Shown here in pieces: positions 1 through 5,591 of a DNA stretch of 6,754 bases (positions within the stretch are counted from its first letter, which is position 1; every line of letters begins with the position of its first letter). The notes below the pieces were generated by a model. That model saw only the letters and a program-made list of their open reading frames with translations. It did no database searches and was not told where the DNA came from. A program made the position numbers and the translations under genes. The stretch is from contig JAFGSU010000255.1 in assembly GCA_016934435.1 (NCBI GenBank), positions 1 to 6,754 on the forward strand, given 5' to 3'. This DNA is from Candidatus Zhuqueibacterota bacterium (GTDB lineage Bacteria; Zhuqueibacterota; Zhuqueibacteria; Residuimicrobiales; Residuimicrobiaceae).

Positions 1-772
1 CATAGATCGACTGATCGTCATCACCGACAACTGTCAGCTTGCGTGATTTTTCCGCCAGAAGCCTGACCAGCAGAAATTGCACATGGTTGGTATCCTGATA
101 TTCATCCACAAGTATATGCCGATAGCGGCGCTGTAAATTTTCGAGCACCTCCGGATTATCCTGCAATAACTTTACCGCCCAAAAAAGCAGATCATCGAAA
201 TCGAAAACATTGCTCTTGCGCAAATAGGCCTGATAGGATTTGTACACGCGCGATACGATTTTATTAAAATAAGCGGATGCCGTTTTTTCGTATTCCTCGG
301 GATCGACCATAACCTCCTTGGCGCGGCTGATATATTCCGCCACCGCGCGGGGCGCATGAGTTTTGGTGGAGATGCCGAGTTCGTCCATACAACGTTTGAT
401 CAGATTCAGCGAATCATCCTGATCGTAGATACCGAAACCCTTGTCATAGCCGACATGCTCGGCATAGCGGCGCAGAATCCTCGTGCAGAAAGAATGAAAA
501 GTGGAGACCTGCATCTGGGTGATATCCAGTCCGACCAGATGTGTGAGACGGGATTTCATCTCCATGGCAGCCTTGTTCGTGAAGGTTACCGCCAGAATAT
601 TGTAGGGGGGTACATGCATCTCCCGGATCAGATAGGCGGCCTTATAGGTCAACACCCGGGTTTTGCCCGAACCGGCCCCGGCCAATACCAGAAGCGGGCC
701 GTCGCAATAGGTCACCGCCTGGGATTGCTGGGGATTCAAATCCGCGTTAATTTTTTCGACAAACTCACCCAT
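1..772 (-). CDS. uvrD: UvrD/PcrA-type ATP-dependent DNA helicase, N-terminal part (cut by window edge)
   Basis: This is a superfamily 1A 3'-5' DNA helicase. The family unwinds DNA in nucleotide excision repair, mismatch repair and removal of stalled complexes. Translating the minus strand from ATG 772-770 gives 257 residues, open at the window edge. Visible motifs in order are the Q motif (LNPQQ, 12-16), Walker A (AGAGSGKT, 31-38), motif Ia (TFTNKAA, 63-69), the STFHSF segment (90-95), the FDFDDLL segment (190-196), motif II/Walker B (DEYQD, 223-227) and motif III (VGDDDQSIY, 249-257). Subdomain 1B starts around 115. The family is usually 650-800 residues, so about two thirds is missing. The ATG is chosen because the Q motif follows at the usual distance and an in-frame TGA lies a few codons upstream. 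There is no Shine-Dalgarno, and the likely promoter is so close that the mRNA may be leaderless. UvrD and PcrA cannot be told apart without the C-terminus. Confidence 0.95.
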   Translation of the reverse strand, partial: MGEFVEKINADLNPQQSQAVTYCDGPLLVLAGAGSGKTRVLTYKAAYLIREMHVPPYNILAVTFTNKAAMEMKSRLTHLVGLDITQMQVSTFHSFCTRILRRYAEHVGYDKGFGIYDQDDSLNLIKRCMDELGISTKTHAPRAVAEYISRAKEVMVDPEEYEKTASAYFNKIVSRVYKSYQAYLRKSNVFDFDDLLFWAVKLLQDNPEVLENLQRRYRHILVDEYQDTNHVQFLLVRLLAEKSRKLTVVGDDDQSIY

Positions 773-782
773 GGTGGCAGCT

Positions 783-810
783 AATATATTCAAATCTCAA
801 TCTGAGTCAA
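783..810 (-). promoter_or_regulatory. Predicted sigma70-type promoter of uvrD
   Basis: On the minus strand TTGACT (810-805, 5 of 6 to TTGACA) is followed after 16 bases by TATATT (788-783, 5 of 6 to TATAAT). The expected transcription start, about 7 bases past the -10, falls near 776-775. That is only about three bases before the uvrD ATG at 772, and no ribosome binding site is present, so a leaderless transcript is predicted. The motif match is seen in the sequence; the start site is inferred. Confidence 0.6.
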
Positions 811-867
811 TCATCTAAATCATTATTTGTTTGCGTACGACCGGTGATTATGCTATTTATTCCAATT

Positions 868-1692
868 ATGCCGGAATTACCAGAGGTTGAAACAGTTGTA
901 CGGGGGCTTCGCAAAGGGATTCTACGCAGGAAGATCGCAAAGGTCGTATATTGCGCGCCGCATTTGAAGAAAATGAATACACGAGGGTTTGCGCGTGATT
1001 TAATGGGGCGAAACATCTCTTCGATCGACAGAATCGGCAAAAATATTTTTATCAATTTGGATGATGGGGCGTTTATACAGGTGCATCTGCGCATGACCGG
1101 CCGCCTGATTATGGATAATGGCAAAGGGGATTATGATTGTCACGATCATCTCATACTCGAGTTTGTCGATGGAAAAAGCAGGCTTGTCTTTCGGGATGTG
1201 CGCAAATTCGGGCAGTTTGTCTATATCCCGGCCGGGCGGAAAGAACGTTTTTTCGATGAATTGAAAATCGGGATTGACGCGTTAAAAATTTCCGCGGAAG
1301 AGTTCACGCGAATTTTAAAGTCAAAAAACAGGATGATCAAACCGCTCTTGCTGGATCAATCGATAGTGGCCGGGCTGGGCAATATCTATGTCGATGAGAT
1401 TCTTTTCAAAAGCCGGGTTCATCCGCAAAAGATTTCTTCACGCATTTCCGCGCGTAAATTAAGTGAGATGCACCGTCATATGCTTAAGACACTGCGCTCC
1501 GCCATCGACAACATGGGTACGACCTTTGATTCGTTTTCGAATGTCAACAACGAGCCCGGCAATTTCCAGTCATATCTGCAGGTCTATGCCAACGCCGGCA
1601 ATCTCTGTCCGCGCTGCGGGAAAAATAAGATTAAAAAGATAGTGGTGGCTCAACGGGGTACGCACTACTGCCCGTATTGCCAGAAATTGTAA
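868..1692 (+). CDS. mutM: Formamidopyrimidine-DNA glycosylase (Fpg/MutM)
   Basis: This bifunctional base-excision repair enzyme removes 8-oxoguanine and formamidopyrimidines and nicks the abasic site by beta,delta-elimination. The start is the ATG at 868, giving 274 residues, because Fpg needs the N-terminal MPELPEVE, where Pro2 becomes the catalytic amine and Glu3 assists. A GTG eight codons upstream (844) would bury that proline. Other visible elements are Lys58 in RIGKN (catalytic-domain lysine), HLRMTGRL (73-80), RDVRKFG (109-115), the helix-two-turn-helix with GLGNIYVDE (169-177) and HP (185-186), and a C-terminal zinc finger with Cys247, Cys250, Cys268 and Cys271, including the Arg263 of QRGT. 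The Met76/Arg112/Phe114 triad that fills the DNA gap is intact. Length is normal for the family. The spacing between the Cys pairs is 17 rather than the usual 16. It is divergent from uvrD (95 bases) and tail-to-tail with the anti-sigma gene (35 bases). No clear Shine-Dalgarno is present. Confidence 0.97.
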   Translation: MPELPEVETVVRGLRKGILRRKIAKVVYCAPHLKKMNTRGFARDLMGRNISSIDRIGKNIFINLDDGAFIQVHLRMTGRLIMDNGKGDYDCHDHLILEFVDGKSRLVFRDVRKFGQFVYIPAGRKERFFDELKIGIDALKISAEEFTRILKSKNRMIKPLLLDQSIVAGLGNIYVDEILFKSRVHPQKISSRISARKLSEMHRHMLKTLRSAIDNMGTTFDSFSNVNNEPGNFQSYLQVYANAGNLCPRCGKNKIKKIVVAQRGTHYCPYCQKL

Positions 1693-1727
1693 GGATCAGG
1701 TTGGAATTGAAGCACGTGTCCGGGCCG

Positions 1728-2531
1728 CTACTTGAACAGCGAGACAAAATCCTCAAATTCATCATTTTCAACATCGCCCACCGCGACATACCAATACTTT
1801 TTACAGCTCCACAGCACAAAGGAATGATCCGCATGGCGACAGAAATAGATATCCGCATGATTCTGCAGATGATCAAGTTTATCCGGCGGATCATAAGAAT
1901 CAATCGGCAAAACGAAGATGGAAACATCATGACCATGGACTTCATAAACCAGATGGGCTGTGCACTTGTCATGAGCGTTCGGACATTTTGAAATTTTGCA
2001 TTTGACCAGATTACAACCGTTGTTGGGCAATAACAGAATCTGTGGAAGAGGCATCTTTTTCGATAAGCAGGTATCAAATACCGCCAGGTCAGCGGCGACA
2101 AAACCCATCTCAATGGAATCATCAAGCGCCTTTTCATGGTTTAGCAGAAACGGCTCAAATGTTTTTGCCTGAAGGTCGTGATTGATATGGGAAAAATAAA
2201 ATATTAGGGCAATAATGGCGACGATAGCCAGAAACCCGGCCGCGAAAGCCGGTTTAAAGAAAAAAAAACGGGGGGGACTTTCTTCCAACTCGTCCGGCCC
2301 TCCCAGTTCCTCAATGCGATGCATGACTTTGATCTTAAGCGAGTCTACAGCGCTGGAATAATCATCCACGCCCTTTTGCTTTACAAAGTTGTTGAGATGT
2401 TCCTCAAATTGATAGGTTTCGAAGCAGTGTTTGCATTCCGCCAGATGTTCCTGAACATCATTTACGGTTTTCTCATCCAACTGCTTGTCGAGGTAATCAT
2501 AGAGGAGTTTCAAAGCTTCACGGCATTTCAT
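1728..2531 (-). CDS. Membrane-anchored zinc-finger (ZAS/zf-HC2) anti-sigma factor
   Basis: This is a 267-residue predicted anti-sigma factor for the sigma gene just upstream. Residues 1-45 are a zf-HC2/ZAS domain with Cys3, His29, Cys33 and Cys36 (C-x25-H-x3-C-x2-C), which in this family binds zinc and clamps the sigma factor. A linker (45-92) ends in SPPRFFFFK. A single hydrophobic membrane segment lies at about 94-114. The rest (117-267) should be extracytoplasmic and holds seven Cys (155, 173, 178, 183, 190, 231, 243) and about nine His, a possible metal or disulfide sensor. The end (HSFVLWSCKKYWYVAVGD) resembles the C-terminal strands of other membrane anti-sigma factors. The ATG directly follows the sigma TAA stop (TAAATG), with a good AAAGGTG Shine-Dalgarno at 2546-2540, so the two are translationally coupled. 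A C7-G-T9 homopolymer pair lies in the linker. The anti-sigma role is strongly supported; the signal sensed is not known. Confidence 0.9.
   Translation of the reverse strand: MKCREALKLLYDYLDKQLDEKTVNDVQEHLAECKHCFETYQFEEHLNNFVKQKGVDDYSSAVDSLKIKVMHRIEELGGPDELEESPPRFFFFKPAFAAGFLAIVAIIALIFYFSHINHDLQAKTFEPFLLNHEKALDDSIEMGFVAADLAVFDTCLSKKMPLPQILLLPNNGCNLVKCKISKCPNAHDKCTAHLVYEVHGHDVSIFVLPIDSYDPPDKLDHLQNHADIYFCRHADHSFVLWSCKKYWYVAVGDVENDEFEDFVSLFK
2260..2276 (-). repeat. Adjacent homopolymer tracts (C7, G, T9 on the coding strand) inside the anti-sigma gene
   Basis: The plus strand reads A9 (2260-2268), C, G7 (2270-2276), which is C7-G-T9 in the coding sense. It encodes PPRFFF between the zinc-finger domain and the membrane segment. 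Loss of one base shifts into a frame ending after residue 108; gain of one base ends after residue 92. Both products keep the sigma-binding domain and lose the membrane anchor and sensor domain. The tracts and frames are seen in the sequence; slippage itself is inference. Confidence 0.85.
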
Positions 2532-3134
2532 TTAGTCTTCACCTTTAAGAGATTTATCTTTGGCTTTCAAGAATCCATTCCGTTTTGCGTAATCCCATAA
2601 GCTTTTCTGCAACAGTTTTCTACCCCTATGTAATCTCGATTTAACTGTGCCCAGCTGAAGGTTGGCGATTTCGGCGATCTCCTGATAGGAGAACTCCTCC
2701 AGGAAAGCGAGTACCACGACAATTCTGAAATCATCTGGAAGCTCCTCGATGGCCTTTTTAACATCATCGTCAAAAATCCGCGAAAACAACAGGTCCTCCG
2801 GATCACGGCCTTCGGTTTTATGGTATTTGAGCTGATGATAAAGATAATTATCATCAACATCGTCGTAGGACATCGGGGTCGGCTTTTTGCTTTTCTGACG
2901 GTAGTCGTTTATGAAGATGTTCATCATAATCTTAAACAACCAAGCTTTTATGTTGGTGCCTTTCTCGAACCTGTCAAAAAATCGGTAGGCCTTTAGCAAA
3001 GTCTCCTGGACTAAATCCTCCGCGTCTTTAACATTCTTGGTCATCCTCAGAGCGGTTCGATAAAGAGCATCAGTATGCTCCATGGCCGTAACCTCGAACT
3101 CTCTCTGTTTTCCTATGTCTTCCGCCTTACTCAC
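2532..3134 (-). CDS. ECF-family RNA polymerase sigma factor (SigR/RpoE-like)
   Basis: This 200-residue sigma70-family group 4 factor directs RNA polymerase to a stress regulon and is presumably held inactive by the anti-sigma factor encoded directly downstream. Sigma region 2 spans about 18-82: DALYRTALRMTKN, the core-binding DAEDLVQETLLKAY (37-50), and the -10 recognition segment with GTNIKAWLFKIMMNIFINDYR (59-79). Sigma region 4 spans about 119-167, with ELPDDFR and the helix-turn-helix FSYQEIAEIANLQLGTVKSRLHRGR. The GTNxKAWLF and NTFIN-like segments are typical of the SigR type. The GTG start (3134-3132) is preferred because REFEVTAMEHTDALY aligns with the usual N-terminus of relatives. 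An internal ATG at codon 18 (3083-3081) with GAGG eight bases upstream is the alternative. No Shine-Dalgarno precedes the GTG. It forms an operon with the anti-sigma gene and is probably autoregulated through the GGGAAC promoter upstream. Confidence 0.95.
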   Translation of the reverse strand: MSKAEDIGKQREFEVTAMEHTDALYRTALRMTKNVKDAEDLVQETLLKAYRFFDRFEKGTNIKAWLFKIMMNIFINDYRQKSKKPTPMSYDDVDDNYLYHQLKYHKTEGRDPEDLLFSRIFDDDVKKAIEELPDDFRIVVVLAFLEEFSYQEIAEIANLQLGTVKSRLHRGRKLLQKSLWDYAKRNGFLKAKDKSLKGED

Positions 3135-3185
3135 GTTTTCAGCTGTCTAAGGTCAGAAGCTCTGTTGTCACTTCCAACCCTAAAG

Positions 3186-3212
3186 AACAACTCCTCCAAG
3201 TTTTTGGTTCCC
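3186..3212 (-). promoter_or_regulatory. Candidate ECF-type (SigR-like) autoregulatory promoter
   Basis: On the minus strand GGGAACC (3212-3206) is followed by GTTGTT (3191-3186). GGAAC is 18 bases from the second GTT, fitting the SigR-type GGAAT/C-N18-GTT pattern. A transcript would begin near 3180, giving a leader of about 45 bases before the sigma GTG. A second GGGAAC lies exactly 11 bases upstream (3223-3218) but lacks a matching -10. ECF operons are commonly transcribed by their own product; that use here is inferred. Confidence 0.5.
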
Positions 3213-3227
3213 AGAATGTTCCCTCTA

Positions 3228-3255
3228 AACATAAAACTTATTTCCAAATATTCAA
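3228..3255 (-). promoter_or_regulatory. Weak candidate housekeeping promoter of the sigma operon
   Basis: TTGAAT (3255-3250) and TATGTT (3233-3228) lie 16 bases apart on the minus strand, each 4 of 6 to the sigma70 consensus. This could supply basal transcription upstream of the ECF-type promoter. The surroundings are AT-rich, so chance matches are likely. Confidence 0.25.
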
Positions 3256-3315
3256 ACCCTTTTTATCTCCAGATTTATGAGTTTTTATACCCGCTTATGT
3301 TCTGACGTATTCAAT

Positions 3316-3333
3316 CTTGGGCCTTAACCCAAG
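3316..3333. repeat. Perfect 6-bp inverted repeat in the sigma upstream region
   Basis: CTTGGG, loop CCTTAA, CCCAAG. It lies about 100 bases upstream of the GGGAAC promoter and about 150 bases past the SDR stop. No T-tract follows on either strand, so a protein-binding site or an RNA hairpin are both possible. Function is unknown. Confidence 0.5.
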
Positions 3334-3455
3334 TCAATTAATGATTTAGTATTATCATTTATATAATAGCAAATCACTCGACATTAATCAAGACTTATTT
3401 TATACAATATTCCAACGCAAACGAACCATCTTATTTTCAATTATTTAGTCGTTCC

Positions 3456-3479
3456 AATCCGAAAAATATTACACGGATT
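3456..3479 (-). terminator. Weak hairpin after the SDR stop codon
   Basis: AATCCG (3456-3461) and CGGATT (3474-3479) are complementary around a 12-base AT-rich loop, starting a few bases past the SDR TAG (3486-3484). There is no downstream T-run and the stem is short, so termination here is doubtful. Confidence 0.2.
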
Positions 3480-3483
3480 TTTG

Positions 3484-4359
3484 CTATTTTATCATTTTTA
3501 CCAATTTGGGTAGAAACTGTTTCATGGTCATCGGCTGATAATCAAACTCCCCGGCCACGATTTCTCTGTCATAATCGAACTCCGCCCGTTCGAAAAAGCG
3601 AAACATCGCCAGCATATCCTCACAGAATTTTTCCGAGATTCCGAAGCCGGTAAAAACCTCAACGAACTGGTCATCGGCGATACGTACATATTTTATCATG
3701 CGATTAAGCTTATCCGATAATGCCACCGCGATATCGCGCATGGAATAATCCTCCGCCCCCGCCAGATCATAAACCTCCCAGCCTTTGGGACCGCGTTTGA
3801 GAGCTTTGTATGCGATCCGGGCGATATCATCGACAGAAACATATGGGACCTTCACTCCGCCGTCGAGGGGATAGGTGAAAAAACCGGAGGAGATAGTTTC
3901 CAGGAAGTTGAACATGTTTTCGAAAAAATTGCCGGGACGAAGGACCGTGGCTGGCACGCCGGTCTCTTTCAGCATCTTTTCGATTTCACCTTTGGCCTCG
4001 ATGATGGGTGAGCCTGTGCTCTTGTCGGCGCCCATTGAGCCGGAAAAAATAAGGTGTGAAATTCCGGCCGACTTTAGTGAGTTCGCGAAATTCTCTCCGA
4101 CCTGCAGCTCTTCCTCGTAATGCTGACCGTTGCGGACATTTCCCTGGACTACAAGAAAGGCTTTTTCGCAGCCATCCAAAGCCCCTCCGACAAAATCGGG
4201 ATCTAACAGATCGCCGACCATCGGTTCCGCGCCCAACCCCACAAGCTCAGCTAGCTTTTCCGTTTTGCGGCTGACCACTCGTATCTGTTCGCCGTCGTCC
4301 AGAAGCCGTTTCGCCAGCCTCCCGCCGATATTCCCAGTCGCGCCGGTTATTAAGATCAT
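3484..4359 (-). CDS. NmrA-like atypical short-chain dehydrogenase/NAD(P)-binding protein
   Basis: This 291-residue protein has an N-terminal Rossmann fold with the dinucleotide motif GATGNIGG (6-13), then VVSR (28-31), whose Arg31 favours NADP(H), and GD (49-50). It has the FSGSMGAD segment (105-112), LRPGNFFENM (140-149) and the VSVDDIARIAYKAL helix (174-187), all typical of the NmrA/QOR2 (YtfG)-like branch of atypical SDRs. The classical Tyr-x3-Lys pair is not kept: Lys123 is present but position 119 is Ile. It may therefore be a quinone-type reductase or a NADP(H)-sensing protein rather than an ordinary alcohol dehydrogenase. The ATG (4359-4357) has a strong AAGGAG Shine-Dalgarno eight bases upstream (4373-4368). 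It appears monocistronic, with 179 bases to the gene upstream and 349 to the sigma gene downstream. The fold is certain; the substrate is unknown. Confidence 0.9.
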   Translation of the reverse strand: MILITGATGNIGGRLAKRLLDDGEQIRVVSRKTEKLAELVGLGAEPMVGDLLDPDFVGGALDGCEKAFLVVQGNVRNGQHYEEELQVGENFANSLKSAGISHLIFSGSMGADKSTGSPIIEAKGEIEKMLKETGVPATVLRPGNFFENMFNFLETISSGFFTYPLDGGVKVPYVSVDDIARIAYKALKRGPKGWEVYDLAGAEDYSMRDIAVALSDKLNRMIKYVRIADDQFVEVFTGFGISEKFCEDMLAMFRFFERAEFDYDREIVAGEFDYQPMTMKQFLPKLVKMIK

Positions 4360-4436
4360 TGTATATACTCCTTATTCTATATCATACTCATCGATTCAAA
4401 ATCACGCGTTTTAATGTAAAGAATAATCCCGGCTTG

Positions 4437-4448
4437 GCAAGCGCTTTC
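4437..4448. promoter_or_regulatory. Possible LacI/GalR-family operator upstream of the SDR gene
   Basis: The site GCAAGCGCTTTC contains the 8-bp palindrome AAGCGCTT and, on the minus strand, reads GAAAGCGCTTGC, close to the cre/LacI-family pattern TGAAAGCGCTTNCA. It lies about 80 bases upstream of the SDR start. An overlapping short inverted repeat, GCTTG-G-CAAGC (4432-4442), is also present. No regulator is in the window, so this is a motif resemblance only. Confidence 0.25.
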
Positions 4449-4497
4449 TACCCTTTTGCATTTTGTAGGAATATAGTAGTCGTCGTTTCGAGTAATG

Positions 4498-4514
4498 AAT
4501 CATCGAGGATGATT
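4498..4514. repeat. Perfect 7-bp inverted repeat after the pentapeptide-repeat gene
   Basis: AATCATC (4498-4504), loop GAG, GATGATT (4508-4514). It begins about 25 bases past the stop codon of the minus-strand gene ending at 4539. No T-run follows, so if it ends transcription it is not a standard intrinsic terminator. It could also act as a 3' mRNA-protecting hairpin. Confidence 0.4.
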
Positions 4515-4538
4515 TGGCGCGAGAAACCCGACATTTAG

Positions 4539-5486
4539 CTAATCACGACGCAAGTATTCGGGCAATCTAGTCAATTCATCTTCTTTTATTATTTTTAGTT
4601 GATCTAAAGTGAGGTTTATGGCTCCTGTGAGACTGCAACCTCGCAAATCAATGCCGGTTAGTTTTGCATCCTTAAAATCAATACTAACCAGAAATGAAGG
4701 ATTCATTTTTGCATCAGCTAGTTGCGTATTTGCCATTGAAACATTGATTATATCTGTTTGGAAAAAACTTGCGCTAATGAAATAAGAATTATCAAAGCGA
4801 GTGTTTTTTATATAGGCTCCATCAAAATGTGTTTTATAGAATACAGCATTCGTAAAGTCAGAATTTATAAATTTGTATAGCCTCAGATCAGTTTCACTCA
4901 GATTTATTCGATCTGGTTCATTTCCAATATGACTGCGTCTTCCAAGAATAGTGATAATTGTCTGTATATCGATTTTGGCTTTGATGTCGATTTTCCTTTG
5001 TAAATTTCTGTCCTTTGTGAATATCCTCCACTCTTCATCCTTTTCCTCAGTCCATTTGGAATTTTCTCTAACATATGCTGTAAGGATTTCCATGACTGTC
5101 CAATGGTCTTTTGGTGAATCTTTTGCAATTCGTTCAAGAGCATATATAGCACCTAATCTTACTTCCAGCTTTTCGCTTCCTAGTTGCTCAATGGCCCTGG
5201 TAAAACGTTCTGTAACCTGTTGATCTTGCAAAACCTCTACGTTTTTTTCGGATGCCCGTATTCTTCTATAGGTTAGGTAGAGTCCGAATATAACAATGAG
5301 GCCACCGACCATTTGAAATATGGTTTTTACTGCATTATTGCGAATCTCTGCCAATTTGGCAGAACTGGGTTGAAGCCATTGCCACAATTCTGGTATGGCA
5401 ATAATCAATAAAATTCCAACTGCAATAAAGAGTAGCGGAATCGCAATTATCATCGCCGCCTGTTTCTTGCCTTTTAAATCAATCAT
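4539..5486 (-). CDS. Membrane-anchored pentapeptide-repeat protein
   Basis: This is a 315-residue protein of a widespread but functionally undefined type. Two hydrophobic segments (about 12-32 and 53-73) form an N-terminal membrane anchor. A conserved helical block follows (95-141), with ERFTRAIEQLGS, VRLGAIYALERIAKDSP and MEILTAYVRE, then the ILGRR segment near 180. The C-terminal part (about 205-290) is a pentapeptide-repeat right-handed beta-helix with repeats such as SDFTN, THFDG, TRFDN, AKLTG and CSLTG. It closes with the usual LTLDQL...TRLPEYL tail. The domain order matches many pentapeptide-repeat membrane proteins. Their molecular role is not established, so none is assigned. The ATG (5486-5484) has only a weak AAGAG ribosome site. 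The gene is strikingly AT-rich (about 30% G+C in 4741-4920, against about 53% in a sample of the next gene), suggesting recent acquisition. It stands alone, with intergenic gaps on both sides. Confidence 0.9.
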   Translation of the reverse strand: MIDLKGKKQAAMIIAIPLLFIAVGILLIIAIPELWQWLQPSSAKLAEIRNNAVKTIFQMVGGLIVIFGLYLTYRRIRASEKNVEVLQDQQVTERFTRAIEQLGSEKLEVRLGAIYALERIAKDSPKDHWTVMEILTAYVRENSKWTEEKDEEWRIFTKDRNLQRKIDIKAKIDIQTIITILGRRSHIGNEPDRINLSETDLRLYKFINSDFTNAVFYKTHFDGAYIKNTRFDNSYFISASFFQTDIINVSMANTQLADAKMNPSFLVSIDFKDAKLTGIDLRGCSLTGAINLTLDQLKIIKEDELTRLPEYLRRD

Positions 5487-5511
5487 GATGGACTCTTTTC
5501 ATTAGTCATAT

Positions 5512-5539
5512 AAAATAACTAATTGGGGATATTTTGCAA
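5512..5539 (-). promoter_or_regulatory. Candidate promoter of the pentapeptide-repeat gene
   Basis: On the minus strand TTGCAA (5539-5534) and TATTTT (5517-5512) lie 16 bases apart, each 4 of 6 to the sigma70 consensus, giving a leader of roughly 20 bases. An inverted repeat, ATTAGT (5501-5506) and ACTAAT (5518-5523), flanks the -10 and could be an operator. AT-rich sequence makes this uncertain. Confidence 0.3.
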
Positions 5540-5591
5540 GTATAATTCTGCTGAATGCCCCATCCCTTTTATGGGAGGGATCATCAAAGGC

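Larger units (their letters stand above)
3135..3483. other. AT-rich intergenic region between the SDR and sigma genes
   Basis: No plausible gene is seen in these 349 bases. The sigma-proximal third holds the two promoter candidates. The middle contains a perfect 6-bp inverted repeat, CTTGGG/CCCAAG with a 6-base loop (3316-3333), which could be an operator or a weak terminator. The part next to the SDR gene holds a weak hairpin just after that gene's stop. The remainder is low-complexity AT-rich sequence in which I see nothing further. Confidence 0.7.

Noticed and set aside
356..784. Plus-strand reading frame of 142 codons
   Set aside because: It lies antisense to the uvrD helicase motifs and its product resembles no family.
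844..867. Upstream GTG (844) as the mutM start, adding eight residues
   Set aside because: Fpg chemistry needs proline directly after the initiator Met, which only the ATG at 868 provides.
1693..1727. Bidirectional terminator between the convergent mutM and anti-sigma genes
   Set aside because: No stable hairpin with a T-tract was found in these 35 bases.
1631..2137. Minus-strand reading frame of 168 codons overlapping the mutM end and the anti-sigma gene
   Set aside because: An alternate frame of the anti-sigma gene, rich in Ile, Met, Arg and Ser, without domain features.
3081..3083. Internal ATG (codon 18) as the sigma factor start, with GAGG eight bases upstream
   Set aside because: The residues before it match the N-terminus of SigR-like relatives, so the GTG start is preferred; not fully excluded.
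4539..5486. Pentapeptide protein as a gyrase-protecting Qnr-like factor
   Set aside because: It has a membrane anchor, a long helical block and only a short repeat region, unlike Qnr or MfpA.
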